DNA of 64,000 nucleotides. Source: Streptomyces phaeofaciens (lineage in GTDB: Bacteria; Actinomycetota; Actinomycetes; Streptomycetales; Streptomycetaceae). Positions within the stretch are counted from its first letter, which is position 1. Each line of letters opens with the position of its first letter. The stretch spans positions 120,850-184,849 of the forward strand of contig NZ_BMSA01000020.1 in NCBI RefSeq assembly GCF_014648915.1, given 5' to 3'. This document shows positions 17,363 to 26,255 of this stretch, in pieces. The notes under the pieces are model-generated. The model searched no databases. It was not told where the DNA came from and was given only the letters and a program-made list of their open reading frames with translations. Position numbers and translations under genes: made by a program.

Positions 17363-18586
17363 ATGCGATTCATACGGCCGTCGTTCACCGCTCGTCGAGG
17401 GGGGACCGCGCGCCGCAGAACCTCCCCCGTGCTGGGTGCCGTGGTCCTGGTCTCGGCGCTCGCGCTCACCGCGACCGCGTGCGATTCCGGTGACACCAAC
17501 GCCGACGGACAGGCCGGCGCCTCGGCCACGGCCGGTGGCGACGGCAAGATCACGATCCCGGACGACATCAAGGACCGGCTCAAAGAGCACGGGATCGACC
17601 TCGACAAGTGGAAGAACGGCGCCTGGAAGGACTGGGACAAGGACGACTGGCTGCGTGAGGCCCAGGACTACATCAACCCGATCATCGAGGGACTGTGGGA
17701 CCCGGACCGGATGCGGGAGGCCGAGGACCCGGAGCGCGGGGTCGACGACAGCGACCTCTCCGGTGACCAGGGCGTGACCGACCCGACGCCCCAGGCGGTG
17801 GACGCGAAGGCCGTGCCGACGACGTACCACGCCAACGCCCCCGAGGCGGGCAAGGTGTTCTTCGACTCCCCCGAGGGCACGATGGTGTGCTCGGCGACGG
17901 TCGTGCAGGACCCGGCCCACCCCGGCAAGTCCAACCTGGTGTGGACGGCGGGCCACTGTGTGCACGCGGGCAAGGACGGCGGCTGGTACCGCAACATCGC
18001 GTTCGTGCCGTCGTACAACGACTCGGGCATGTCGAGCAAGGAGATGGAGACGGCGACCAAGGAGCAGGTGGCTCCTTACGGCGTCTGGTGGGGTGACTGG
18101 GTGCGGACCTCGGACCAGTGGATCGCCCAGGGCGGGCAGACCGGTGGTGACGGTGCCTCGTACGACTTCGCCGTCATCCATGTGACGCCCGAGGCGGGTG
18201 GTTCCGGGAAGTCGCTGGAGGAGATGGTCGGTTCGGCGCTGCCGGTGGACTTCGCGGCACCCGCGGTGCCGAAGGTGGACAGCATCACCGCGACCGGATA
18301 TCCGGCGGCGGAGCCGTTCGACGGGCAGAAGCTGTACCAGTGCCAGGACAAGCCGGGGCGGCTCTCGATCAACGCCGATGACCCGACGATGTACCGGATC
18401 GGGTGCACGATGACCGGCGGTTCCTCGGGTGGCGGCTGGGTGGCCGCGGGCTCGGACGGCAAGCCCGCGCTGGTGTCCAACACCTCGATCGGTCCGGTGA
18501 GTTCCGGCTGGCTCGCGGGGCCGCGGCTGGGTGACGTGGCCAAGGGTGTGTACGACTCGGTGAGCGACAAGTTCGCCGGCCGGTAG
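17363..18586 (+). CDS. Trypsin-like serine protease lipoprotein
   Basis: A 407-residue exported protein. The signal peptide ends in a lipobox LTATAC with Cys40, so it should be anchored to the membrane outer face. The chymotrypsin-fold triad is complete: H198 in WTAGHC, D268 in SYDFAVIH and S355 in GGSSGGGW. A charged Asp/Lys/Trp-rich segment (about 60-110) precedes the protease domain and may be a pro-region. The ATG at 17363 follows AGGGGGAG at good spacing. It is monocistronic and ends before a strong bidirectional terminator. Confidence 0.93.
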   Translation: MRFIRPSFTARRGGTARRRTSPVLGAVVLVSALALTATACDSGDTNADGQAGASATAGGDGKITIPDDIKDRLKEHGIDLDKWKNGAWKDWDKDDWLREAQDYINPIIEGLWDPDRMREAEDPERGVDDSDLSGDQGVTDPTPQAVDAKAVPTTYHANAPEAGKVFFDSPEGTMVCSATVVQDPAHPGKSNLVWTAGHCVHAGKDGGWYRNIAFVPSYNDSGMSSKEMETATKEQVAPYGVWWGDWVRTSDQWIAQGGQTGGDGASYDFAVIHVTPEAGGSGKSLEEMVGSALPVDFAAPAVPKVDSITATGYPAAEPFDGQKLYQCQDKPGRLSINADDPTMYRIGCTMTGGSSGGGWVAAGSDGKPALVSNTSIGPVSSGWLAGPRLGDVAKGVYDSVSDKFAGR

Positions 18587-18669
18587 CCGGCTGAGGACCC
18601 GCCGGCCGGGCGGGACGGCCGAGGCGCCGACCCTGGCCGTGCGGGTCCGCATGACGAAACACGACGAAG

Positions 18670-18699
18670 CATGACCAGGCATGACCAGGCATGACCAGG
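18670..18699. repeat. Three exact 10-bp tandem repeats (catgaccagg)
   Basis: The unit catgaccagg occurs three times without change between the protease stop and the terminator; near-copies (catgacgaa, tatgacgaa) flank it. Confidence 0.9.
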
Positions 18700-18706
18700 T
18701 ATGACG

Positions 18707-18736
18707 AAGGCCCGCCCCCGGCAGGGGGCGGGCCTT
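18707..18736. terminator. Bidirectional terminator between the protease gene and hflX
   Basis: A perfect 13-bp stem aaggcccgccccc / gggggcgggcctt with loop ggca, lying between convergent genes. Confidence 0.92.
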
Positions 18737-18771
18737 CACCGTGTCTTTCGCGAGCCGCGCGCCGGGGCGGC

Positions 18772-20271
18772 TCAGGCGAGCGGTGCCGGGACGTACGGCG
18801 CGAGGTCCGCGGCGAGTTCCTCGTGCACCCGCGCCTTCAGCAGGGTGCCGTCCGCCGTGTGCTCCGCGGAGATCACCTCGCCTTCGGTGTGGGCGCGGGC
18901 GACCAGCTGGCCATGGGTGTACGGCACGAGCGCCTCGATCTCGACCGAGGGCCGCGGCAGCTCGTCGTCGATGAGCGCGAGCAGCTTGTCGATGCCCTGG
19001 CCGGTGCGGGCGGAGACCGGGATGGAACGCTTCTCGATCCGCATCAGCCGCTGGAGCGTCAGCGGGTCGGCCGCGTCCGCCTTGTTGATCACGACGATCT
19101 CGGGCACACCGGTCGCGCCGACGTCCCGGATCACCTCGCGTACGGCGGCCAGCTGCTCCTCCGGGTCGGGGTGCGAGCCGTCCACCACGTGCAGGATCAG
19201 GTCGGCCTCGCCGACCTCCTCCATGGTGGAGCGGAACGCCTCGACCAGGTGGTGCGGCAGGTGCCGGACGAATCCGACCGTGTCCGCCAGTGTGTACAGG
19301 CGGCCGCTCGGGGTCTCGGCCCGGCGCACGGTCGGGTCGAGGGTCGCGAACAGGGAGTTCTCGACCAGGACGCCCGCGCCGGTCAGCCGGTTGAGCAGGG
19401 AGGACTTGCCGGCGTTGGTGTAGCCCGCGATGGCGACGGAGGGCACCTTGTGGCGCTTGCGTTCCTGGCGCTTGATCTCGCGGCCGGTCTTCATCTCCGC
19501 GATCTCCCGGCGCATCTTCGCCATCTTCTCGCGGATCCGACGCCGGTCCGTCTCGATCTTGGTCTCACCGGGACCACGGGTGGCGAGGCCGCCGCCCTTG
19601 CCGCCGCCCATCTGTCGGGACAGCGACTGACCCCAGCCTCGGAGCCTCGGCAGCATGTACTGCATCTGCGCGAGCGCGACCTGCGCCTTGCCCTCTCGGG
19701 ACTTGGCGTGCTGGGCGAAGATGTCGAGGATCAGGGCCGTACGGTCGATGACCTTGACCTTGACGACGTCTTCGAGGGCGATGAGCTGGCCGGGGCTGAG
19801 CTCGCCGTCGCAGATCACGGTGTCCGCGCCGGTCTCGACGACGATGTCACGCAGCTCCAGGGCCTTGCCGGAACCGATGAAGGTGGCCGCGTCGGGCTTG
19901 TCGCGGCGCTGGATCACGCCGTCGAGCACGAGGGCGCCTGCGGTCTCCGCGAGGGCGGCCAGCTCCGCGAGGGAGTTCTCCGAGTCCTGCGCGGTCCCCG
20001 AGGTCCAGACGCCGACGAGCACGACCCGCTCCAGGCGGAGCTGGCGGTACTCGACCTCGGTGACGTCCTCGAGCTCGGTGGAGAGGCCGGCGACACGGCG
20101 CAGGGCCGCGCGCTCGGAGCGGTCGAACTGGTCGCCGTCCCGCTCTCCGTCGATCTCGTGGCTCCAGGCGACGTCCTCTTCCATCAGGGCATCGGCCCGA
20201 AGACCTTCGGGGTAGGCGTGCGCGAAGCGCGTGGTGTCCTGGTCCTGGGAAGGGGATGAAGAGGAGGTCAT
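18772..20271 (-). CDS. hflX: GTPase HflX
   Basis: A 499-residue HflX GTPase, a ribosome-associated factor that splits stalled ribosomes after heat or antibiotic stress. The N-terminal HflX domain contains TFIGSGKA and CDGELSPGQL, followed by the Gly-rich GGGKGGGLATRGPGE linker, the coiled-coil basic region, and the G domain with G1 GYTNAGKSS, G3 DTVGF and G4 NKAD. The ATG at 20271 follows AAGGA; upstream frame extensions lack family similarity. The first 60 residues are acidic and variable. It is transcribed alone or with the upstream M1 peptidase gene (183-nt gap). Confidence 0.95.
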   Translation of the reverse strand: MTSSSSPSQDQDTTRFAHAYPEGLRADALMEEDVAWSHEIDGERDGDQFDRSERAALRRVAGLSTELEDVTEVEYRQLRLERVVLVGVWTSGTAQDSENSLAELAALAETAGALVLDGVIQRRDKPDAATFIGSGKALELRDIVVETGADTVICDGELSPGQLIALEDVVKVKVIDRTALILDIFAQHAKSREGKAQVALAQMQYMLPRLRGWGQSLSRQMGGGKGGGLATRGPGETKIETDRRRIREKMAKMRREIAEMKTGREIKRQERKRHKVPSVAIAGYTNAGKSSLLNRLTGAGVLVENSLFATLDPTVRRAETPSGRLYTLADTVGFVRHLPHHLVEAFRSTMEEVGEADLILHVVDGSHPDPEEQLAAVREVIRDVGATGVPEIVVINKADAADPLTLQRLMRIEKRSIPVSARTGQGIDKLLALIDDELPRPSVEIEALVPYTHGQLVARAHTEGEVISAEHTADGTLLKARVHEELAADLAPYVPAPLA

Positions 20272-20454
20272 TGGGTCCTTACGTCGTTGGGGATGCCGAG
20301 ACGGCGGTCCTTCAAGAGGGACAACGTACGAGTTCCCCGGGAGATTCCCGCGGCCCGTGCCACGCCGACCCGATGATGGTCGCACGGGACGCCCCGTCTC
20401 GTCACCGTCTTATTCCGGGGCCCGCCGGGGCCGGGAACCGGGGCCGTCACCGTC

Positions 20455-21993
20455 TCACTCCGGGGCCTTCGCCGTCGGTGCCAGGGTCTTCCAGTCCGCG
20501 TGTCCCGGCATCGGCGGGGTCTTCTCGCCGTACAGCCAGGCCTTGAAGAAGGCGTCGAGGTCGCGGCCGGAGATCTTCTCGGCGAGACTCCGGAAGTCGT
20601 CCGTGGTGGCCGTGGCGTCGCGGTGGTCCTGCACCCAGCTGCGCTCCAGCTGCTCGAAGGAGCGGGTGCCGATCTCCTGGCGCAGGGCGTACAGGACGAG
20701 GGCCGCGCCGTCGTAGATGTTCGGGCGGAAGATGCCGATCTTCTGGCCGGGCTGGGGCGGCTTGGGGAGCGCCGGTGGGCCGCCCGCCGCGCGCCAGCGG
20801 TCGGAGGCGCCGTACGCCGCCTTCATACGGGCCTCCAGTGTGTGGTCGGCCTTCTCCTCCGCGTACAGGGCCTCGTACCAGGTGGCGTGTCCTTCGTTCA
20901 GCCAGACGTCGGACCAGGTGCGCGGGCTGACGCTGTCGCCGAACCACTGGTGGGACAGCTCGTGCACCATGATCGACTCGATGTACCACGCGGGGTAGCC
21001 GGGCTCGGTGAACAGGTCCTTCTCGAAGAGGGAGAGGGTCTGTGTCTCCAGTTCGAAGCCGGTGGAGGCCTCGGCCATGAGGACGCCGTACGTCTCGAAG
21101 GGGTAGGGGCCGACCTTGCTCTCCATCCAGGCGATCTGGTCGGGGGTCTTCTTCAGCCAGGGTTCGAGCAGCTCGCGGTCCTTGGTGGGGACGACGTCCC
21201 GTACGGGCAGGGCGTGCGGTCCCTCGCGGTGCACGACGGTGGAGCGGCCGATGGACACCTGGGCGAGCTCGGTGGCCATGGGGTGCTGGGTGCGGTACGT
21301 CCAGGTGGTCGACCCGCCCTCCCGGTCGACGCCGGCCGGCAGCCCGTTGGCGACGGCCGTGTAGTCGTCGGGGGCGGTGATCCGGATGGTGAACATCGCC
21401 TTGTCGGAGGGGTGGTCGTTGCACGGGAACACCAGGTGGGCGGCGTCGGCCTGGTTGGCCATGGCGAGGCCGTCCGCGGTGCGCACCCAGCCTCCGTCCT
21501 GGCCGTCGGCGCTCACGGGGTCGCTGGTGTGGCGCACGGTGACGCGCGTCCAGCTGCCCGCGGGCAGCGGCTTCTGCGGGGTGACGACCAGGTCGTCACC
21601 GGCGCCGGTGAAGGTCGCGGGTTCGCCGTCGACCTCGACCGAGTCGACCGTGCCGTGGGCGAAGTCGAGGTTGATCCGTTCCAGGACGGTGGTGGTCCAG
21701 GCGTCGATGGTGGTGACGGCCTGGAGGGGTTTGCTGTTGCTGCCCGGATAGGTGAAGGAGAGTTCGTACGACGCCACGTCGTATCCCGGGTTGCCCAGGT
21801 ACGGGTAGAGGCGGTCGCCGACGCCCAGCGGTTCCGCCGGGGCGCTCGCGGCGACGAGGCACACGGAGACGGCGGAGGCCAGGAGCGCGGACTTCAGCCG
21901 GCGGGAGGTTCCCCGGCGGGGACGGAGACGGGGGCTGTCGGGGCGCAGGTCGTCGGGGCGGAGGGGATGCGGCGGGCGGAGGGTGTGCGGCAT
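20455..21993 (-). CDS. Secreted M1 family metallopeptidase
   Basis: A 512-residue zinc aminopeptidase of family M1. The zinc site HELSH is at residues 344-348, with the third ligand in WLNEGHA (E367). The usual exopeptidase GAMEN motif is replaced by GFELETQT (312-319), a variant I associate with secreted actinobacterial members. An Arg-rich N-terminus followed by the hydrophobic SALLASAVSVCLVAASA (35-51) is a Sec or Tat-like signal peptide. The C-terminal domain is short and helical. It is followed by hflX on the same strand and preceded by the rsh gene (143-nt gap). Confidence 0.92.
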   Translation of the reverse strand: MPHTLRPPHPLRPDDLRPDSPRLRPRRGTSRRLKSALLASAVSVCLVAASAPAEPLGVGDRLYPYLGNPGYDVASYELSFTYPGSNSKPLQAVTTIDAWTTTVLERINLDFAHGTVDSVEVDGEPATFTGAGDDLVVTPQKPLPAGSWTRVTVRHTSDPVSADGQDGGWVRTADGLAMANQADAAHLVFPCNDHPSDKAMFTIRITAPDDYTAVANGLPAGVDREGGSTTWTYRTQHPMATELAQVSIGRSTVVHREGPHALPVRDVVPTKDRELLEPWLKKTPDQIAWMESKVGPYPFETYGVLMAEASTGFELETQTLSLFEKDLFTEPGYPAWYIESIMVHELSHQWFGDSVSPRTWSDVWLNEGHATWYEALYAEEKADHTLEARMKAAYGASDRWRAAGGPPALPKPPQPGQKIGIFRPNIYDGAALVLYALRQEIGTRSFEQLERSWVQDHRDATATTDDFRSLAEKISGRDLDAFFKAWLYGEKTPPMPGHADWKTLAPTAKAPE

Positions 21994-22136
21994 GGACCAC
22001 GGCTACCAGCGCGGGCCTGCCCCACGGCGGCGACGCGCGCCCGGCCCACCCGAACGGGTTGCGCTCGCGCGTGCGTGGGTGACGGGGGCCGGCCCGGGAC
22101 CACGTCACGGCGGGAGCGCGGCCACGGCAGGAGCTC

Positions 22137-24350
22137 TCAGGAGGCGGGTGTGTGGTGCTGGGCCCGGCCCACGTCGTACACCCCGGGTACGTTCCGCATG
22201 GCTCGCATCAGGGTGGGGAGGTGGGCCGCGTCGGGGAGTTGGACGGTGTACGTGTGGCGGACGCGTTGCTGGCTCGGCGGTTCGACGGTCGCGGAGACGA
22301 TCTCGGCGCCTTCCATGGCCATGGCTTCGGTGAGGTCGGCGAGCAGATGGGGGCGGCCGAACGATTCGGCGACCAGGGTGACCCGGCACTCGGTGGTGTC
22401 GCCCCAGCGCACGTCGACCGCCGCGCGCCCCGCGTCCGCCATGCGCGCCACGGCGGCGCACTCGACGCGGTGCACGGTCACCACTCCCCCGCGCACGGAG
22501 AATCCGGTGACCTCGTCGGGCGGTACGGGGGTGCAGCACCCGGCGAGCCGGACCGTCGCGTCGGGCCGGTCGACGACGGTGATCGCGGCGGTCGGCCAGG
22601 GGGCAGGGGTGCCGGCGGCGGGATGCGGTGCGAGGGCGTCGGTCACGGGCCCGGCGGCGGGCTCGCCGGCGCGCCCGGTCTCCGGGGCCTGCGCCTGGGC
22701 GGTGTCCGGGAGCCGCCCGGCGGACTCGTCGGCCCGCTCGGCCTCGGCGGGTGCCGGGTGGGTCGCCAGCCACCGCTGGATGGCGATCCGGGCGCCGGGC
22801 GTGTGGGCGTGCTCCAGCCACTCTCTGGAGGGCTCCGAGGCCGGGTCCTGCCCCATGAGGAGCTGCACGGTGTCGCCGCCCCGCAGGACGGTGCTCAGGG
22901 TCGCCAGCCGACCGTTCACCCGGGCGCCGATACAGGCGTGCGCGTCCTCGCCGTACTGCGCGTAGGCGGCGTCCACGCAGGTCGATCCCTCGGGCAGGCC
23001 GAGGGCGCCGCCGTCGGGGCGGTAGACGGTGATCTCGCGGTCCTGGGCGAGGTCCTCGCGCAGGGTGGACCAGAAGGTGTCGGGGTCGGGCGCGGCCTCC
23101 TGCCAGTCGAGGAGGCGGGAGAGCCAGCCGGGCCGGGTGGGGTCGGCGCGCTCCTCGTCGGCCGGGGCCTCGCGGGTCTGGTCCTCCGGGGAGGCGACGT
23201 AGGGGTTGCCGAGCGCGACGACACCGGCCTCGGCGACCTGGTGCATCTGGGGTGTGCGGATGAGGACTTCGGCGACCTGGCCGTCCTCGCGGGCGACGGC
23301 GGTGTGCAGCGACTGGTACAGGTTGAACTTGGGGACGGCGATGAAGTCCTTGAACTCGGAGACGACCGGCGTCATACAGGTGTGCAGTTCACCGAGGACC
23401 GCGTAACAGTCCGCGTCCTCGTTGACGAGCACCAGCAGGCGGCCGAAGTCGCAGCCGCGCAGCCGGCCGCGTTTGCGTGAGACGCGGTGCACGGAGACGA
23501 AGTGCCGTGGCCGGATGAGGACTTCGGCCTGGATGTCGGCGTCCCGCAGGACGGTGCGCATGGCGTCGGCGAACTCGGCGAGCGGGTCGTCCGCGCGGGA
23601 GGCGTTCTCGACGATCAGCTCGCGGGTGTGCGCGTACTCCTCGGGGTGCAGGATCGCGAAGACGAGGTCTTCCAGCTCGGTCTTGAGGGCCTGGACGCCG
23701 AGGCGTTCGGCGAGCGGGATGAGGACGTCGCGGGTGACCTTGGCGATGCGCTCCTGTTTCTCGGGGCGCATCACGCCGAGGGTGCGCATGTTGTGCAGCC
23801 GGTCGGCGAGCTTGATCGACATCACGCGGACGTCGTTGCCGGTGGCGACGAGCATCTTGCGGAAGGTCTCGGGCTCGGCGGCGGCGCCGTAGTCGACCTT
23901 CTCCAGCTTGGTGACGCCGTCGACGATGTACCGCACCTCCGCGCCGAACTGCTCGCCCACCTGATCGAGCGTCACGTCGGTGTCCTCGACGGTGTCGTGC
24001 AGCAGAGAGGCCGTCAAGGTGGTGGTCTCCGCGCCGAGTTCGGCGAGGATGAGGGTCACGGCGAGCGGGTGCGTGATGTACGGCTCGCCGCTCTTGCGCA
24101 TCTGGCCGCGGTGCGAGGACTCGGCGAGCACATAGGCGCGGCGCAGGGGTTCGAGGTCGGCGTCGGGGTGGTGGGCGCGGTGGGCCTCGACGACATGGCC
24201 GATCGCGTCGGGCAGCCGGCCGCGGGAGGCGGAGCCGAGCAGGGCGGCCCGGCCCAGGCGACGCAGGTCGATCCGGGGACGGCTGCGCCAGCGGGGCGCG
24301 GCAGGCACTACCGGGCCTGGGGTCGCAGGGTTCGTGGCCTCCGCACTCAT
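22137..24350 (-). CDS. rshA: RelA/SpoT homologue (RshA-type (p)ppGpp hydrolase/synthetase)
   Basis: A 737-residue long RSH protein. The hydrolase domain is intact: HDTVED (118-123), RKSGEPYITHP and LADRLHNMRTL. The synthetase domain (about 260-370) is recognisable (IRPRHFVSVHR, VPKFNLYQSLHT) but diverges from typical RelA: the Lys after YSIYQ is replaced, the Arg of the DLVGIR motif is Leu, RxKD reads EFKD, and the Q of the VEIQIRT motif is Leu; the Asp (D301) is kept. TGS and ACT domains follow, separated by a long Ala/Pro/Glu linker. The ATG at 24350 follows GGAGGTG. Position and length match the second RSH gene of Streptomyces rather than relA. Net hydrolase activity seems likely. Confidence 0.9.
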   Translation of the reverse strand: MSAEATNPATPGPVVPAAPRWRSRPRIDLRRLGRAALLGSASRGRLPDAIGHVVEAHRAHHPDADLEPLRRAYVLAESSHRGQMRKSGEPYITHPLAVTLILAELGAETTTLTASLLHDTVEDTDVTLDQVGEQFGAEVRYIVDGVTKLEKVDYGAAAEPETFRKMLVATGNDVRVMSIKLADRLHNMRTLGVMRPEKQERIAKVTRDVLIPLAERLGVQALKTELEDLVFAILHPEEYAHTRELIVENASRADDPLAEFADAMRTVLRDADIQAEVLIRPRHFVSVHRVSRKRGRLRGCDFGRLLVLVNEDADCYAVLGELHTCMTPVVSEFKDFIAVPKFNLYQSLHTAVAREDGQVAEVLIRTPQMHQVAEAGVVALGNPYVASPEDQTREAPADEERADPTRPGWLSRLLDWQEAAPDPDTFWSTLREDLAQDREITVYRPDGGALGLPEGSTCVDAAYAQYGEDAHACIGARVNGRLATLSTVLRGGDTVQLLMGQDPASEPSREWLEHAHTPGARIAIQRWLATHPAPAEAERADESAGRLPDTAQAQAPETGRAGEPAAGPVTDALAPHPAAGTPAPWPTAAITVVDRPDATVRLAGCCTPVPPDEVTGFSVRGGVVTVHRVECAAVARMADAGRAAVDVRWGDTTECRVTLVAESFGRPHLLADLTEAMAMEGAEIVSATVEPPSQQRVRHTYTVQLPDAAHLPTLMRAMRNVPGVYDVGRAQHHTPAS

Positions 24351-24647
24351 GGGCACCTCCGGCTGCGTGGACCGGCGGACGGGGTGTCCCAGGGCGGACA
24401 CGGCTCAGGGGACAGGCAATGTCCCCCGTCCGGGCCGGTGCTTGATGCTACCGAGCCCATCACGCGCGACCGACCGCCTCTCGCCGAGCGTGAAACGGAT
24501 CACCCATTCGAGCGATGAATCGGGGGTTTACGGTTTTGCGCCACCCGACCGAGGGCCGATGGCTGTTTTCGAACCCCCGGCCGGACCCCGAGGACGCTTC
24601 CGTGCGCCCGGGGTCACCCCGGCCTCCGATGCCAAGCCGTGCCGCCG

Positions 24648-25517
24648 TCAGCCGACGGCGTTTTCCAGCCACTCCGTATCGATCTCACCTGTGGCGACGA
24701 TCACTGCCGGACCGGTCATCTCGATCTCGCCGTCGGGCCGCTCGGTGATGACCAGGCGACCGCCGGGGACGTCCACCGTGTAGGTGACCGGGGTGCCGGT
24801 GACGGCCGGGTCGGTACCGTCCCGCCGGGCGGTGGCCACCGCGACGGCGCACGCGCCCGTGCCGCACGAGCGGGTCTCGCCTGAGCCACGCTCGTGCACG
24901 CGCAGGGCGACGTGCCGGGGGCCTCGGTCGACGACGAACTCGACGTTCACCCCGTCCGGGTAGGCGGTGGCGGGGCTGAAGGGCGGCGGGGCGTAGAGGT
25001 TGCCCGCGTGTGCGAGGTCGTCGACGAAGGCGACGGCGTGCGGGTTGCCCATGTTCACGTTCCGTGCGGGCCAGCTGCGCTCGCCGACGCTCACCGTGAC
25101 GTCCCCCTCGGGGAGACGGGCCCGTCCCATGCCGACCGTGACGTCCCCGTTCTTGGCGAGGTGCACGCGCTTCACGCCCCCGCGTGTGGCGACCGCGAGG
25201 TCTCCCTCGGTGACCAGCCCGGCGTGCTGGAGGTAGCGGGCGAAGACACGGACGCCGTTGCCGCACATCTCCGCGATCGAGCCGTCGCCGTTGCGGTAGT
25301 CCATGAACCACTCCGCCTCGGCCGCCATCTCCGCCGCCTCGGGATGGGCGGCGGACCGCACGACGTGCAGCAGACCGTCCCCGCCGATGCCCGCGCGGCG
25401 GTCGCACAGGGCCGCGACGGCGGCCGGGGGGAGGTCGATGGCGTTCTCGGGGTCCGGGACGATCACGAAGTCGTTCTCGGTGCCGTGCCCCTTGAGGAAG
25501 GCGATCCGCGTGCTCAT
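24648..25517 (-). CDS. dapF: Diaminopimelate epimerase
   Basis: A 289-residue DapF, a PLP-independent epimerase that converts LL- to meso-diaminopimelate for lysine. The two catalytic cysteines are both present: C85 in MCGNGVR and C218 in SCGTGACA. GIGGDGLL and NVNMGNPHAV are further family motifs. Streptomyces peptidoglycan uses the LL-isomer, so this enzyme mainly serves lysine synthesis. The gene lies downstream of the membrane protein gene 25626-26147 after a short gap containing a tandem repeat. Confidence 0.96.
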   Translation of the reverse strand: MSTRIAFLKGHGTENDFVIVPDPENAIDLPPAAVAALCDRRAGIGGDGLLHVVRSAAHPEAAEMAAEAEWFMDYRNGDGSIAEMCGNGVRVFARYLQHAGLVTEGDLAVATRGGVKRVHLAKNGDVTVGMGRARLPEGDVTVSVGERSWPARNVNMGNPHAVAFVDDLAHAGNLYAPPPFSPATAYPDGVNVEFVVDRGPRHVALRVHERGSGETRSCGTGACAVAVATARRDGTDPAVTGTPVTYTVDVPGGRLVITERPDGEIEMTGPAVIVATGEIDTEWLENAVG

Positions 25518-25565
25518 TCCTCGATCGTACGGGGTGGCACCGACAGCGCGGTCACGCGCTCACGC

Positions 25566-25629
25566 CACTCCGACCGGCACGCGCGTGTGCGGCTCAACAC
25601 TCCGACCGGCACGCGCGTGTGCGGCTCAG
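25566..25629. repeat. 32-bp tandem duplication at the 3' end of the small membrane protein gene
   Basis: Two head-to-tail 32-nt copies (25566-25597 and 25598-25629) differ at one base. The right copy includes the stop codon (25626-25628) of the minus-strand gene, so the terminus has been duplicated downstream. Confidence 0.9.
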
Positions 25630-26147
25630 CGCAGCCGGGCGACCCGGCCGACGGCGAGTACGACCACGACGGCGACCAGGACGACGTAGGCGAGGACGAC
25701 CCGCCAGTCGGGGCGGCGGCCGGAACCGCGCGGGGGAAGTCCGGGCCACGTGTAACCGACGCGGCGGGCGGCCATCATGCCCCAGCCGGCCGCGCAGGAG
25801 CAGATCAGCAGCCCCAGCATGGCGATCACGGCCCCGCTGTCGCCGAAGTCGAAGGCGAGCGGGAACGCAAACATCAGGGAGCCGGTCGCGGACAGGGCCA
25901 CGATGGGCGCAAGCTGCCAGATCCGCAGCCGACGCTGCGGGCGCAGCTCGACCTCGACCTCGGGCCCGCTGGCGAACATCTCCTCGGGCTCGGGACCGTC
26001 GTCGGTCACGCCGCCGCCCTGGGTGTCGTCCGCCACGTCGGGGGTCGGACCGACGTCAACGGGCTCCGGTTCGCCCAGCACCGTCTCCCCCGGTTCAGGG
26101 GTGAGGTGCTCGGTGCCTGGTGCGGTGTCACGAGGGCCGGCCTCCAT
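25626..26147 (-). CDS. Small membrane protein of unknown function
   Basis: About 173 residues from ATG 26147 (a GTG at 26153 is also possible after GGGAGG; the frame extends further but without a ribosome site). The first ~75 residues are acidic and Pro/Gly-rich and probably cytosolic. Three hydrophobic segments follow: LAPIVALSATGSLMFAF, AVIAMLGLLICSCAAG and VVLAYVVLVAVVVVLAVG. No catalytic motif is evident. It lies between miaA and dapF on the same strand, a conserved position in Streptomyces as far as I remember. Function not recognised. Confidence 0.8.
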   Translation of the reverse strand: MEAGPRDTAPGTEHLTPEPGETVLGEPEPVDVGPTPDVADDTQGGGVTDDGPEPEEMFASGPEVEVELRPQRRLRIWQLAPIVALSATGSLMFAFPLAFDFGDSGAVIAMLGLLICSCAAGWGMMAARRVGYTWPGLPPRGSGRRPDWRVVLAYVVLVAVVVVLAVGRVARLR

Positions 26148-26255
26148 CGCCACGCGCCCTCCCAACTCGGACTCCACTTGGTCGATCGAAGCTCGATGAT
26201 GGCACGGCACCGGAGGCCCGGATGACGGCCTGGGCGTCCCGATGCCATGACGTGA

